Shown one piece after another: positions 28,301 to 37,390 of a DNA stretch of 64,000 bases (position 1 is its first letter; each line of letters begins with the position of its first letter). The notes under the pieces were generated by a model. It saw only the letters and a list, made by a program, of their open reading frames with translations, was not told the origin of the DNA and did not search any database. The position numbers and the translations under genes are program-made. Source of the DNA: Saprospiraceae bacterium (GTDB lineage Bacteria; Bacteroidota; Bacteroidia; Chitinophagales; Saprospiraceae); NCBI GenBank assembly GCA_016714765.1, contig JADKCF010000001.1:124001-188000 (forward strand). The letters are read 5' to 3'.

Positions 28301-30759
28301 AGTTTATAGACAATTGTTCTGCCAAGCTGGATTCGTCATGTAATCCTTTAAAATTGCCTTACTGTGATGATGTTAAGATAAATCAATGTGGTGTAGGAAC
28401 TGTAACCCGAAAATGGACAGTTATTGACAAGCAAGGGTATAAAAATTCATGTATTCAGGTCATCACCCTGGTAGATAAAAATCCATTTAAATCCAATGAG
28501 ATAGTTTGGCCCGAAAATTATGAAACCAACAAGTGTTTTTCCAATCTTGATCCGGCTTTCCTACCTGCAAAAAATAGTGTTCCTACTTACAGTGATGACA
28601 ATTGCAGTCTGGTAGCAGCACACTATAAAGATCAGATATTCAAGTTTGTGGATGGAGCTTGTGAGAAAGTGATCAGAACCTGGACTGTCATAGACTGGTG
28701 TACTTACAATGAGCAAAATCCGGTGTATAACCAGGGATGGTATGAGCATATTCAGATCATCAAACTTAGAAATGACGTAGCACCTCAGTTTGTTGGTCCA
28801 AGCGGAACGACTGTGGACGGATGTGTAGACCGAACTATTCCTGTTTACGGTTCTTGTGAAGGTCCAGTGGAATTTGTAATGAGTGCCATAGATGATTGTC
28901 CTGAAAACAATGTCAATCTTCTTTGGAAATACGAATTGTATACAGAAACAGGATTGACTCCGATCGCCGTTGCTAACTCCAGCACTTTTTCAAGGGTTCT
29001 GACTGCAGGCACGTACAGATTGAGATGGACGGTAGAAGATAAATGTGGTAACAGAGCTTTTTGTACTCATAACTTAAATGTTGTTGAAAGTAAAAAACCA
29101 ACACCTTATTGCTTGTCTTCCATTACCACAGCTGTAATGAATTCTGACGGTACAATAGCGATTTGGGCTAAAGATTACGATTTAGGGGCTTACGACAACT
29201 GTACTCCAAAAGATCAGTTATGGTTCACTTTCTTTGGAGCAACACCAGTGGACTCATTGGCTTACAAGGAACACTACTTCAAGGGGGATGGTATTTTAGC
29301 AACAAAGGCTGAATATCTTGCCGGAAATGCTCAGATTTGGAAACCGGACACAAAATCTTCAGGTATTTTGTTTGACTGCGATGATATAGCCAATGGAATC
29401 TCCCAGGAAGTTTCGGTCGAAGTATGGGTCACAGACCTTGCAGGAAACCAGGATTATTGTACTGTTACCATTGTGCTCCAGGATAATGCCAATGTATGTC
29501 CGAATAACAATCAGAATCTGATAGTGATCAGTGGAAAAGCTGCACTGAACGGAAAACCTGTCAGTGGAGCAGATGTAAACTTGCAGAGTACTATTGCAGA
29601 ACAAAATAAGTCTCTCAAGACGGACGTAAATGGAGGCTTTAGTTTCGCAGGCTTGCCCAAGTCCAGCACCTACACGGTGAGTATGACGGATAATCGCAAT
29701 TTACTGAATGGTGTTTCCACTTTGGACCTTGTCATGATTCAGAGACACATACTTGGTCTGGAGAGTTTTAATGATCCTAAAAAAGTCATTGCTGCTGATG
29801 TAGACAATAACAGTAAAGTGACTGCTGCCGACCTGGTGACTCTAAGGAAAAATATTTTGGGAATTACAATCGATTTCCCTAATGGACAGAAATCATGGAG
29901 ATTCGTTACTGCCAACCATGTGTTTACTGATCCTGCACAGCCTTTCCCATTCACGGAAAAATATGTGTTCAATCAGTTGACAGAAAATAAAGTTAACCAA
30001 AACTTCCAGGCAATCAAAATTGGAGATGTAAATCAGTCAGCTACTACAAATGTCAATGACCCATCTGTAGAGTCTCGTGGTAAGCAGTCTTTGGAGATGG
30101 AAGTAGACTATGTACTTGCTCAGGCTGGCCAAACGATAAGTGTACCGGTGTATGGTCGTTCGTTCCAGAACATTTTGGGATATCAGGGTACTATGGAGTT
30201 TGATGGAACAGCATTGACATTATCGGACATCCATCCTGGTGTGTTAGATGTAAGTGACGTGAATTTTGGTTTGCAGAAAGCAGAAAGAGGTTTCATCACC
30301 ACTAGCTGGAATAGAGAGGCACCAGTGAGCGTAGATGCTTCAGAGCCGTTATTCACTCTCATCTTTAATCTCAAAAAGGACATTGATAGCTACCAGGTGT
30401 TAAAGATGACTTCTGGAATTACTCCTGCAATAGCGTATGACAACTTATACAATGTACTGGATGTGTCCATAGGTTCAAGATCTAAAAATAGTCATGTTGG
30501 CTTTGTATTACATCAGAATATTCCTAACCCATTCAATGATAAAACAATGGTTACTTTCGAACTTCCTGAAAGCATGTCTGTACGAGTTACTGTATCAGAT
30601 ATGACAGGAAAAATTGTTAAAGTCATTTCTGGGCAGTATACAAAAGGTAGCCATAATATTGAATTGTCAGCTGCTGAATTGGGTGTGTCAGGCGTATTGT
30701 TTTACAAAATAGAAAGTGGAAAATACACGGACACCAAAAAAATGATTTTGGTTGATTGA
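25369..30759 (+). CDS. Giant multidomain secreted protein with T9SS sorting domain
   Basis: 1,796 residues from ATG 25369; an in-frame TTG at 25300 would put the signal peptide in the wrong place. The signal MKNFLTSITFILAILLSG is followed by HYR/immunoglobulin-like modules, with repeated motifs such as DNVLPNAVCDQFT and DKLPPFITKCPADITLDC. A proprotein-convertase P-domain-like segment lies about 447-580 (SDLAANITSPDGV...WVVTIFDGA). Then come a carboxypeptidase-regulatory-like module (about 1385-1440), a dockerin-like calcium module (about 1445-1500), a cohesin-like module (about 1575-1695), and a T9SS type A sorting domain (about 1714-1796). Many cysteines. Probably a surface or matrix adhesin or scaffold; substrate unknown. 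Confidence 0.88.
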   Translation: MKNFLTSITFILAILLSGTQLSQAAVVLTGIKHSIHTGADALNRENKNVQSFEWPFLTSESAVSMMPPPCPEDQTIQLASGECGVTVPSFGFSFPALPPVADITTNPNLNSTTINSTIYCSTGQTKYSRVFYHGGPTDMRIKTINIGVYKSVNAPLVTVNFYTSPGNVLLGTYTTSVPDINKNIFSFNIPAGVNIKIPALTSYKMEIVTNAPYISEFLIGRNNGNNVTGFSEANVVSDICPSSTAFSEIVDSGTPTSIVFSVIGTPDDYRYINNLINSYEEGDFFPIGPHPMSFNVIDANGTVRTCVFNINVLEAPTTTGALVCNDQVQVSLGEDCETIVTPDMILEGEGYGCYNKYKVQIIANNGVNLGNKVTSAHIGQKLKTQIIGPNGNSCWGEILVEDKLGPELVCEDIYTTCSTDLSPGSPISERVPVVANILDGIIASNGINKKSFTIPVADLKGTTITDLNVFIDVTHSNVSDLAANITSPDGVTVPLFFDLGCDGQNLMVTLDDESNNINELLETTCELANPAVAGTFKPYNPLSIFDGKPLEGNWVVTIFDGAASNGGTVNNIHLIFSQEGGVMSFPVENAGTFTQISDDTYRVEGADNCGPATLTYKDVIVEENCLGIYSKIIKRCWTGSDLRGNAATSCCQNIYVYRNSLSTLVFPPNFDGINGNPLPLSCVKYGDTIPPVSVTGLPHGDLCQNVQIVDPTDIRIDICENSYKLLRTHKVIEWCSGQVIVHNQIIKVLDNQGPVLTCPNNVTISTDNYSCTATYKVPRPTIGLECSENLQYYLSYNNFNAVDSEFVDDNVNALTGEISGLVFGDNWIKWVVTDACDNTSECTFKVHVRDNVLPNAVCDQFTIASISGDGRAVVDASTFDDGSTDNCGIFKFEARKMTDTCHTGSLNFGTSVTFCCTEVNTSIMVEFRVTDIYGNSNTCMVEVKVQDKLPPFITKCPADITLDCQADYTDLSVTKIPEFIDNCSAKLDSSCNPLKLPYCDDVKINQCGVGTVTRKWTVIDKQGYKNSCIQVITLVDKNPFKSNEIVWPENYETNKCFSNLDPAFLPAKNSVPTYSDDNCSLVAAHYKDQIFKFVDGACEKVIRTWTVIDWCTYNEQNPVYNQGWYEHIQIIKLRNDVAPQFVGPSGTTVDGCVDRTIPVYGSCEGPVEFVMSAIDDCPENNVNLLWKYELYTETGLTPIAVANSSTFSRVLTAGTYRLRWTVEDKCGNRAFCTHNLNVVESKKPTPYCLSSITTAVMNSDGTIAIWAKDYDLGAYDNCTPKDQLWFTFFGATPVDSLAYKEHYFKGDGILATKAEYLAGNAQIWKPDTKSSGILFDCDDIANGISQEVSVEVWVTDLAGNQDYCTVTIVLQDNANVCPNNNQNLIVISGKAALNGKPVSGADVNLQSTIAEQNKSLKTDVNGGFSFAGLPKSSTYTVSMTDNRNLLNGVSTLDLVMIQRHILGLESFNDPKKVIAADVDNNSKVTAADLVTLRKNILGITIDFPNGQKSWRFVTANHVFTDPAQPFPFTEKYVFNQLTENKVNQNFQAIKIGDVNQSATTNVNDPSVESRGKQSLEMEVDYVLAQAGQTISVPVYGRSFQNILGYQGTMEFDGTALTLSDIHPGVLDVSDVNFGLQKAERGFITTSWNREAPVSVDASEPLFTLIFNLKKDIDSYQVLKMTSGITPAIAYDNLYNVLDVSIGSRSKNSHVGFVLHQNIPNPFNDKTMVTFELPESMSVRVTVSDMTGKIVKVISGQYTKGSHNIELSAAELGVSGVLFYKIESGKYTDTKKMILVD

Positions 30760-30794
30760 TGTCAGCAAGAATAAGTGTTATGATTGAATAGTAT

Positions 30795-30829
30795 GCTGCT
30801 GCAGACGAAAGTTTGCAGCAGCTTTTTTT
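30795..30829 (+). terminator. Strong intrinsic terminator after the giant secreted protein
   Basis: A 12-bp stem (30795-30806 with 30811-30822, one G-U) is capped by a GAAA tetraloop and followed by seven U residues. It is 36 nt after the stop. Confidence 0.93.
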
Positions 30830-30844
30830 CTCTTAGTAAAATTT

Positions 30845-31678
30845 TTATTTTTTTGACCTTTCTTTTATCCAGGTGATGATGTGGTTCATGACCATTTCTT
30901 TTTCCGGCTCACGCATGATTTCGTGGTAAAGGCCATCAAGCCATACAACTTTTTTATCATCAGATGAAATCCCGTCATACATCCATTGACTACCAGTAGG
31001 ATCAGCCAGCTTGTCACTGGTGCCATGCAGTATGAGGACAGGTGTGGAAATTTTTGAAAATAAAAGTTTAATTTTTTTCATAGCTTCCAGCATTTCATAT
31101 CCTAATCTGGCTTTTGCACCTCCATGATAAACCATAGGGTCTGCAATATAAGCTTCGACTTCAGATCTATCTTTGCTTAAGGCATTGGTATCCAGTTTTA
31201 TAGTTGGCAGATGGGGTGCAATTTTACTTAAAATACCCGAAATTTTGCGAAGGAATGGCGAGATTCCCTCATCTATTTTTAAGGCTCCTGCCGATGATAT
31301 GTATCCATGAAAAGGGTGGGACGTATTGGTGGAAATATAAGTGGCAGCTATCAGACTTCCCATGCTGTGTCCCATCAGAAAGCTGGGATGAGCAGACAAT
31401 GAAATGGCTTGCAGGTATTCGATCAGATCAGCCACATAAACATCAAAATGACTGATATAAGCCCGTTCGCCTTCAGATTGGCCGAAGCCCCGGAGGTCAT
31501 ACAAATAGACATTGATTCCTGCTTGGTTGAGCACATGAATCATCCATGTATACCTGCCTATGTGCTCAGTATATCCATGGATAAACACAAGATTGGCTAT
31601 AGGGTCAGTTGCCATATGGTGTTCAGTGTGTATTGCTGTTCCATCTCTTAGTTGTAAATGTCTGTGGGATATTGCCAT
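30845..31678 (-). CDS. Alpha/beta hydrolase, monoacylglycerol-lipase-like
   Basis: 277 residues from the ATG at 31678. The frame is open to 31855, but that extra 59-residue stretch overlaps the divergent promoter and the next gene. VFIHGYTEHIGRYTW, YDLRGFGQSEG, the nucleophile elbow GHSMGS, PVLILHGTSDKLADP (acid) and LYHEIMREPE (catalytic His) are the serine-hydrolase triad regions. No signal peptide is seen. Confidence 0.9.
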   Translation of the reverse strand: MAISHRHLQLRDGTAIHTEHHMATDPIANLVFIHGYTEHIGRYTWMIHVLNQAGINVYLYDLRGFGQSEGERAYISHFDVYVADLIEYLQAISLSAHPSFLMGHSMGSLIAATYISTNTSHPFHGYISSAGALKIDEGISPFLRKISGILSKIAPHLPTIKLDTNALSKDRSEVEAYIADPMVYHGGAKARLGYEMLEAMKKIKLLFSKISTPVLILHGTSDKLADPTGSQWMYDGISSDDKKVVWLDGLYHEIMREPEKEMVMNHIITWIKERSKK

Positions 31679-31709
31679 GACTTTTTTATGTAAAGATAAT
31701 AATTCCCTT

Positions 31710-31740
31710 TTTGTATTGTGTATATCTTTTATTATCTTTG
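31710..31740 (+). promoter_or_regulatory. Consensus Bacteroidetes promoter
   Basis: TTTG (31710-31713), exactly 19 nt, then TATCTTTG (31733-31740), matching the TTTG-N19-TAnnTTTG primary promoter. It predicts a start near 31747, 13 nt before the lipoprotein ATG. Confidence 0.75.
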
Positions 31741-31759
31741 AATTTGAAACTGAGTTTTT

Positions 31760-32395
31760 ATGAAAAGTCAAACACCAACATGGGCCATAATTATTGCGAT
31801 TCTGATGATGCTCATAGGAGGTTGTGGTATAAAAAACGATTTGCAATCGATTCATATCAGATCTGTTTTGGCTTTAAAAGACAAAATATTTGATAATATT
31901 ATTGAAAAGCAAGATCCATCTGTTACAGAAGCGGACTCAGGTGAGATGGACCAAGACACTTTGCCCGGAAATGATGTGAAAGTCACTATAAATTCTGATT
32001 CTACTACTTCTCCTGATTCCATGGATGAAAAAAACAATGCAGAATTGATCAAAATGAAAGACACGTTTTCAAAAATGGCGGACATTCCGGAAGATGTGAT
32101 CCAGAGAATCATTCAACTAGGCTATGTAAGTTTGATTTTTTCAGTCTTGTTTATCATAGGTGGTATATTTTTATTGGTCAGAAGACCTTTTTCCATTCAA
32201 CTAGTTTATCTTGCTCTTGGAGCAAACATTATCTTTAGTATGGTGAGATGGATTATGCTCTCTGGCAAAGGGGGGAGTATGCTTGCTATAGCTAACAGCG
32301 TGGGATCAGCCTCCAGTATATTTGCTAGTGTCGTTCTTATAGCCGTTGTTGTATCCTGTGACAAGAGTCATTATGAAGACAAATACTCAGACTAA
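31760..32395 (+). CDS. Lipoprotein/membrane protein of unknown function
   Basis: 211 residues. A hydrophobic leader ends in LIGGC (lipobox, Cys22), then a charged, Asp/Ser-rich region (about 45-105) and three to four hydrophobic segments (about 118-200). Combining a lipobox with several later membrane segments is unusual. No family recognised. Its stop is directly followed by the next ATG (TAAATG), so it is co-transcribed with the alkD-like gene. Confidence 0.7.
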   Translation: MKSQTPTWAIIIAILMMLIGGCGIKNDLQSIHIRSVLALKDKIFDNIIEKQDPSVTEADSGEMDQDTLPGNDVKVTINSDSTTSPDSMDEKNNAELIKMKDTFSKMADIPEDVIQRIIQLGYVSLIFSVLFIIGGIFLLVRRPFSIQLVYLALGANIIFSMVRWIMLSGKGGSMLAIANSVGSASSIFASVVLIAVVVSCDKSHYEDKYSD

Positions 32396-33076
32396 ATGGC
32401 ACCTGAAATCTATAACCATTTAAAAAAAGAGTTAGAGGCTCATTCGGATTCGGACAGAGCCAGGGCCATGCAAGCCTACATGAAAGGTTTGTTTGAGTAT
32501 TATGGTATCAATGCTCCTTTACGAAAGGAATTGGTGAAATTACTGAAGAAAAAATATAACTTAAAAATGGATCAGCAACTGTGGGAATTGGTCCATCTGC
32601 TGTGGGCAGATCCGCATAGGGAATGTCAATATATTGCTTTGGATCTGATCACTCCGCTGGCCAAATATCTGACGCCGGACCATCTTCCTGCATTGGAAAA
32701 AATGATGATTACAAAGTCCTGGTGGGATACTGTAGATGGCATTGCTCCTGCTTTGGTTGGTTCCATTTTTCGTAATTTTCCTGAGCAAAGGGATACATAC
32801 GTTTATAAATGGATGGACAGTGAAATCATATGGCTACAGCGGGCAGCTATAATATTTCAGCTAAAATACGGACGAAACACAGACTGGAACATGTTGTGCG
32901 AAGCCATACTAAAAAATGATACTTCAAAGGAATTTTTCGTAAGGAAAGGACAGGGATGGGCTCTGCGGCAATACAGTAAATACGAGCCATCACGCATTAT
33001 GGCATTTATAGAGGCAAACCCACAGCTTTCAGGACTTACAAAAAGAGAAGCTTTGAGAAACATTACCGTACAGTAA
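32396..33076 (+). CDS. DNA alkylation repair protein, AlkD-like
   Basis: 226 residues of HEAT-like helical repeats. Motifs AYMKGLFEYYGINAPLRKEL, EREC-like HRECQYIALDLI, SWWDTVDGIAPALVG and FFVRKGQGWALRQYSKYEP are typical of AlkD-family base-excision glycosylases, including the W-D pair near the active cleft. It is transcribed with the upstream lipoprotein gene. Confidence 0.9.
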   Translation: MAPEIYNHLKKELEAHSDSDRARAMQAYMKGLFEYYGINAPLRKELVKLLKKKYNLKMDQQLWELVHLLWADPHRECQYIALDLITPLAKYLTPDHLPALEKMMITKSWWDTVDGIAPALVGSIFRNFPEQRDTYVYKWMDSEIIWLQRAAIIFQLKYGRNTDWNMLCEAILKNDTSKEFFVRKGQGWALRQYSKYEPSRIMAFIEANPQLSGLTKREALRNITVQ

Positions 33077-33157
33077 TGTATAACTTAATGATTTTTATGA
33101 AGGGGTTATATTTTGGATAATATCTGTGATGATAATAACCCAAATTTATTCCCTGGG

Positions 33158-34080
33158 TCAGGTGCCTGATTTTACTCCCATCTCCTGTATAGCAGCAAGA
33201 CATTCCTTTACTGCAAGATACCAATGCGGAATTTCAAGATCAAAGGTTGTTTTTATCTTGTGTTTGGATAATACACTCCAATGCGGACGGCTGGCAGGAG
33301 TAGGGTAGTCTGATGTAGGAATGGCATGAACAACACAAGGTAGTACTTTCTCATTCATGATACGGTCTGCAATATCATACCAGGTCACGATGCCTTCATT
33401 GGCATAATTATAAGTATCGTCAAAGGCCGGTACAAGCTCGTCGTTATTCTCCACCTGTGTGATGATATCCAGTACTGCCTGAGCCAGGTGTCTTGCGTAA
33501 GTGGGGGCTCCATACTGATCATTGACTACATTAAGGGATGGTTTTTCTGAACCTAACCTAAGCATTGTCTTGACAAATTGTGACCAAATGAGGAAATAAC
33601 CCATGATGTTCTAATTATCAGTGCCGGCACGCCGGATGCTCTGATGATTTGTTCTCCCTCCAGCTTAGACTGCGCATATACACCTTGGGGGTCTGTGGTG
33701 TCTTCCTCTCTGATTGGAAATCCGGTATAGGTATGGTAGACGTAATCTGAAGAAAAGTGAACTAATCTCGTTTCTGTATCCTGGATGGCGTTGGTTATAT
33801 TCCTACAGGCTTCTGCATTGATAGCATAGCAGGCTTCTGCTTCAGATTCTGCTTTGTCTACTGCAGTGTACGCAGCACAGTTGATGATGTAATCATAGTG
33901 ATGCTCGGCCAATAAATTTTTTAGTCTGTCAGCATCAGCAATATCCAACACCTGCCTGCTATAAAAGTCAAAATGAACAAATTCATAAGAAGCACTGATG
34001 AATCTGAATTCCTGACCAAGCTGACCATTGCTCCCTAAAATGGCAATTTTAAGTTTTTTGAAGGTTGTGGTTTGGTTCAT
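33158..34080 (-). CDS. rmlD: dTDP-4-dehydrorhamnose reductase (reading frame broken)
   Basis: Final step of dTDP-L-rhamnose synthesis for cell-surface polysaccharide. The NAD(P) motif ILGSNGQLG, INCAAYTAVDKAE, SSDYVY and YAQSKLEGE (catalytic Y-x3-K) lie in the first frame. From about 33560 the frame changes: HNL... should read HNFVKTMLRLG, restored by one T (CAC AAT TT[T] GTC). The repaired length is about 307 residues, normal. It follows rmlC after 2 nt. Confidence 0.92.
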
Positions 34081-34082
34081 AA

Positions 34083-34629
34083 TCAGACAAAAGGCTTATG
34101 GTCTCCTAAGATTGGCAATACTTTATCTTTATCAGATACGACCATTTCAGCTCGAGGTAATATCCAGTTAATGCCCAATGCAGGATCATCAAACAAAGGC
34201 CACCTTCAGTACCTGGAGCATAATAATTGTCGCATTTATAAGCAAATATGGCAGTTTCTGACAGAACAGCGTACCCGTGAGCAAATCCGTGGGGTACAAA
34301 AAGTTGTTTTTGTTGATCTCATTCAGGATGACAGACAAGTGCTGTCCATATGTAATCGAACCCGGACGTACATCTACTATGATATCCAGTACTTCACCAG
34401 TGACACATCTGACGAGTTTGGATTGGGCATGTGGCTGAAGTTGATAATGTAGTCCTCTCAGGACTCCACGAGTGGATTTGGCTTCATTGTCCTGGACAAA
34501 AGTAATACCTTTTAATGGTTCGGGTAGTGTTGACGAATTAAAAGTTTCAACAAAATAACCTCGTTGGTCATGCCAAATTTTGGGTTCAAAAACCCACACT
34601 CCTTCAAAATTGGTCTTCATCCAAGACAT
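34083..34629 (-). CDS. rmlC: dTDP-4-dehydrorhamnose 3,5-epimerase (two frame breaks)
   Basis: Rhamnose pathway, upstream of rmlD. From MSWMKTNFEGVWVFEPKIW the protein shows DQRGYFVETF, FVQDNEAKSTRGVLRGLHYQ (catalytic His), KLVRCVTGEVLDIIVD and RPGS.TYG. Then one A is missing (AAC AAA AA[A] CAA, giving INKKQLFVPHGFAHGYAVLSE) and later one T (TGT TT[T] GAT GAT, giving FDDPALGINW). Both repaired, the reading ends at TGA 34083 with about 182 residues, the family norm. The single open frame stops early at 34189. Confidence 0.9.
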
Positions 34630-34637
34630 AAAAAAAA

Positions 34638-35954
34638 CTATTTTTCTCTGAAGTAAACACTGATAGAAACGCCGCAAAGGTTGAAATGCTTTCTGAGTTG
34701 GTTCTCCAGAAAATTTCGATAGCTGGGTTTCACATGGTCCGGATAGTTGCAGTAAAACACAAATGCCGGATAGTACAGCGGTAATTGAGTCACATATTTG
34801 ATCTTTATATATTTACCTCGATGTGATGGAGGCGGATTTTTTTCGATGATGTCCAGCATAAGGTCATTTAACGCGGACGTTTTGACTTTTTGGATTCTAT
34901 TTTCGTGTACCTGTAATGCTGTTTCAACTGTTTTAAATATCCTTTGTTTGTCCAGGACTGATGTGAAAAGGATGGGGACATCGTTAAATGGTGCTATCTT
35001 TTCCTTTAGATTTTTTTCAAAATCTCTGGCAGTATTGGTCTCTTTTTGGACCAAATCCCATTTATTCACAAGGATGACAAGGCCTTTTTTGCGTTTTTGG
35101 ATCAAGCCCAGAATGCTTAAATCCTGAGATTCCAATCCTACAGTAGCATCCAGCATGAGCAAACATACATCTGCTTCCTCTATGGCTTTGATAGCACGAA
35201 TAACGGAGTAAAACTCAAGGTCTTCGTGTACCTTCGCCTTTTTACGTATACCGGCAGTATCTATGAGATAAAACTTCTTGTCGTACTTGTTGTATAATGA
35301 GTATATGGCATCACGGGTAGTACCAGGTATGTCTGTTACTATATTTCTTTCTTCACCCATGAGCGCATTGGTCATAGATGATTTGCCGACATTGGGTTGA
35401 CCAACAATGGCAATCTTGGGGATTTCATCATTGAGTTTGTCTGATTGGTCAGATATATTTTCGGGAAGCACATCTGCTACCATATCCAATAATTCTCCTG
35501 TACCTCCACCTGAAATAGAGGATATAAAGACGGTGTCTTCAAAACCCAGGCTCCAGAATTCATTTGCAAGCATTTGTCTCTGTGCATTATCTACTTTATT
35601 GACAGCAAGGATGACTTTTTTGGGATTTTTTCTAAGCATTCTGGCTATTTCTTCATCTAGATCCGTGATACCTGTAGTAACATCTACCAAAAAAACTATA
35701 ATGGTAGCCTCATCCATAGCAATCTGGACCTGCCTTCTTATCTCTGCTTCAAAAACATCTGTAGAACCTTTTACAAAACCACCTGTGTCGACAACGGTAA
35801 AATTTTTGCCATTCCAGTCAGAAAAGCCATAAATACGGTCTCTTGTGACGCCACTGACGTTATCAATAATGGACTTGCGTTCACCTACAAGACGGTTAAA
35901 AAGTGTTGACTTACCTACATTTGGGCGGCCTACAATGGCTACAATTTGTGACAT
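34638..35954 (-). CDS. der: Ribosome-assembly GTPase Der (EngA)
   Basis: Double-GTPase protein for 50S biogenesis. The first G domain has GRPNVGKSTLFNRL, DTGG and NKVD; the second has GQPNVGKSSMTN, DTAG and NKWD; a C-terminal KH-like domain ends FNLCGVSISVYFREK. The start at 35954 gives MSQIVAIVGRPNVG; the open frame is 21 nt longer but starts inside the promoter. 438 residues. It probably co-transcribes with rmlC/rmlD downstream. Confidence 0.97.
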   Translation of the reverse strand: MSQIVAIVGRPNVGKSTLFNRLVGERKSIIDNVSGVTRDRIYGFSDWNGKNFTVVDTGGFVKGSTDVFEAEIRRQVQIAMDEATIIVFLVDVTTGITDLDEEIARMLRKNPKKVILAVNKVDNAQRQMLANEFWSLGFEDTVFISSISGGGTGELLDMVADVLPENISDQSDKLNDEIPKIAIVGQPNVGKSSMTNALMGEERNIVTDIPGTTRDAIYSLYNKYDKKFYLIDTAGIRKKAKVHEDLEFYSVIRAIKAIEEADVCLLMLDATVGLESQDLSILGLIQKRKKGLVILVNKWDLVQKETNTARDFEKNLKEKIAPFNDVPILFTSVLDKQRIFKTVETALQVHENRIQKVKTSALNDLMLDIIEKNPPPSHRGKYIKIKYVTQLPLYYPAFVFYCNYPDHVKPSYRNFLENQLRKHFNLCGVSISVYFREK

Positions 35955-35972
35955 GTTTTTTTGTTCTCGCTG

Positions 35973-35980
35973 CAAAGGTA
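35973..35980 (-). promoter_or_regulatory. Promoter -7 element of der
   Basis: TACCTTTG on the minus strand, a full TAnnTTTG match, 19 nt upstream of the der ATG. No clear -33 TTTG is seen at the expected spacing. Confidence 0.6.
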
Positions 35981-36244
35981 TAAAAAATAATTGATACTCT
36001 GAAGCATGGGTGCCTCGAGTGTCGTTTTACTGTCAGCACTAGCAATACAAATATCATCCACGGATCGGTAATTGTTACAGTCATTTCGCATAGTTACTTG
36101 CTCATTGATGTATCTCGAATGATAGCAGCTGGCATACTATTTACTGATACGATTCAGGTAGTAAAGTGGGGGTATATATTTTTAATGGTCATTTTTATAA
36201 CAATTGCGGTAAAAAAGCCTTTATTTTGTTGAAAATTTGACATC

Positions 36245-37318
36245 ATGGGACTTAAGCCAGGGTTTTCAAAAACTCAGATTCATCCGAATACAATAAGGCA
36301 GATATTCTTTCTGGCGTTGCTGATTTTTATTGGATTGATCATCGTAAAAGAGCTTTATTTTATGGTGGGTGCTTTTTTTGGGGCAATCACGTTATATGTC
36401 ATCCTCATGTATCCGCTCAAATATCTTGTGATCATCAAAGGATGGAAAGCACCATTGGCAGCTATTGTTTTAATGTTGTTATCCTTGGTCATAATGGTAT
36501 TGCCGCTTATTTATATGACGACAGTGGCCGTAGAAAAAGTGACGCCGATTATAGAGAATCCAGCTATCATAAATGATGTTGTAAATCAGGTGCATCAATA
36601 TTTATTTACCAATTTTCAGATAGACATTTTGAAGTCTGATAATGTACAGAAAATAAGCAATCAGATTCTTCCGTTTGCACAAAAGACCTTAGGGGGTACT
36701 TTTTCTGCATTAGGCAATATATTTCTCATGTACCTGGTTTTATACTTTTTGGTAGTAGAGACCAAAAAAGTTCAAAAATGGCTAAGACAGAATGTGCCTT
36801 TCAAAACCGCCAATGTAAAAAAGATAATCAATGAAATCACAAGCCTTGTGTATAGTAATGCTTTGGGAATTCCTATTGTGGCATTTATTCAGGGAATAGC
36901 AGGGATGTTAGGTTATTGGATTTTTGGTGTGGAAGAATTTATGCTCATGGGTATACTTACTGCTATCAGCTCTGTCATACCTTTGATTGGAACTCTGGCA
37001 ATTTATCTGCCTCTGGCCATTTACCAATTTGTAGTTGTGAGTCCATGGCAGGGAATAGGTGTCGCTTTATGGGGTTTTATTGTCATTGGTGCAGTTGATA
37101 ACATTGCACGATTTATGGTTCAGAAGAAGTTGGCGGATGTTCATCCTTTGATCACTTTATTGGGAGTCATCATGGGAATCAATCTTTTTGGCTTTATAGG
37201 TGTCATTTTTGGGCCTCTGATGTTGTCTGTTTTTTTTATTCTTGCTCGAATATATGTGGATGAATTTGGGAAAGTAGATGCCAATCGCCCTGACCAAATA
37301 CAACCTATGGATGAATGA
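36245..37318 (+). CDS. AI-2E family (PerM-like) membrane transporter
   Basis: 357 residues with paired N-terminal membrane segments (about 17-60), a mid amphipathic stretch, and the conserved C-terminal block GIPIVAFIQGIAGMLGYW, SSVIPLIGTLAIYLPLAIY and HPLITLLGVIMGINLFGFIGVIFGPLM. Family substrates include autoinducer-2 or Na+ in other bacteria; no specific substrate is inferred. It is convergent with the next gene, sharing a terminator. Confidence 0.88.
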   Translation: MGLKPGFSKTQIHPNTIRQIFFLALLIFIGLIIVKELYFMVGAFFGAITLYVILMYPLKYLVIIKGWKAPLAAIVLMLLSLVIMVLPLIYMTTVAVEKVTPIIENPAIINDVVNQVHQYLFTNFQIDILKSDNVQKISNQILPFAQKTLGGTFSALGNIFLMYLVLYFLVVETKKVQKWLRQNVPFKTANVKKIINEITSLVYSNALGIPIVAFIQGIAGMLGYWIFGVEEFMLMGILTAISSVIPLIGTLAIYLPLAIYQFVVVSPWQGIGVALWGFIVIGAVDNIARFMVQKKLADVHPLITLLGVIMGINLFGFIGVIFGPLMLSVFFILARIYVDEFGKVDANRPDQIQPMDE

Positions 37319-37333
37319 TTGGCGAATGACTTA

Positions 37334-37376
37334 AATAAAAAGAGGGGATCATCATAGATATTCCCCTCTTTTTATT
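37334..37376. terminator. Bidirectional terminator between convergent genes
   Basis: A 15-bp stem (37334-37348 with 37362-37376) has A-runs on one side and U-runs on the other, serving the AI-2E gene (+) and the repeat lipoprotein gene (-). Confidence 0.85.
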
Positions 37377-37390
37377 CAGGTCTCAAAGGA

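Noticed and set aside
33095..33160. GGGTTAT/ATAACCC stem between alkD-like gene and rmlD as a terminator
   Set aside because: Neither strand has a convincing U-run and the loop is long, so evidence is too weak.
34072..34452. 126-residue plus-strand ORF over rmlC
   Set aside because: It is antisense to the conserved C-terminal half of rmlC once its frame breaks are repaired.
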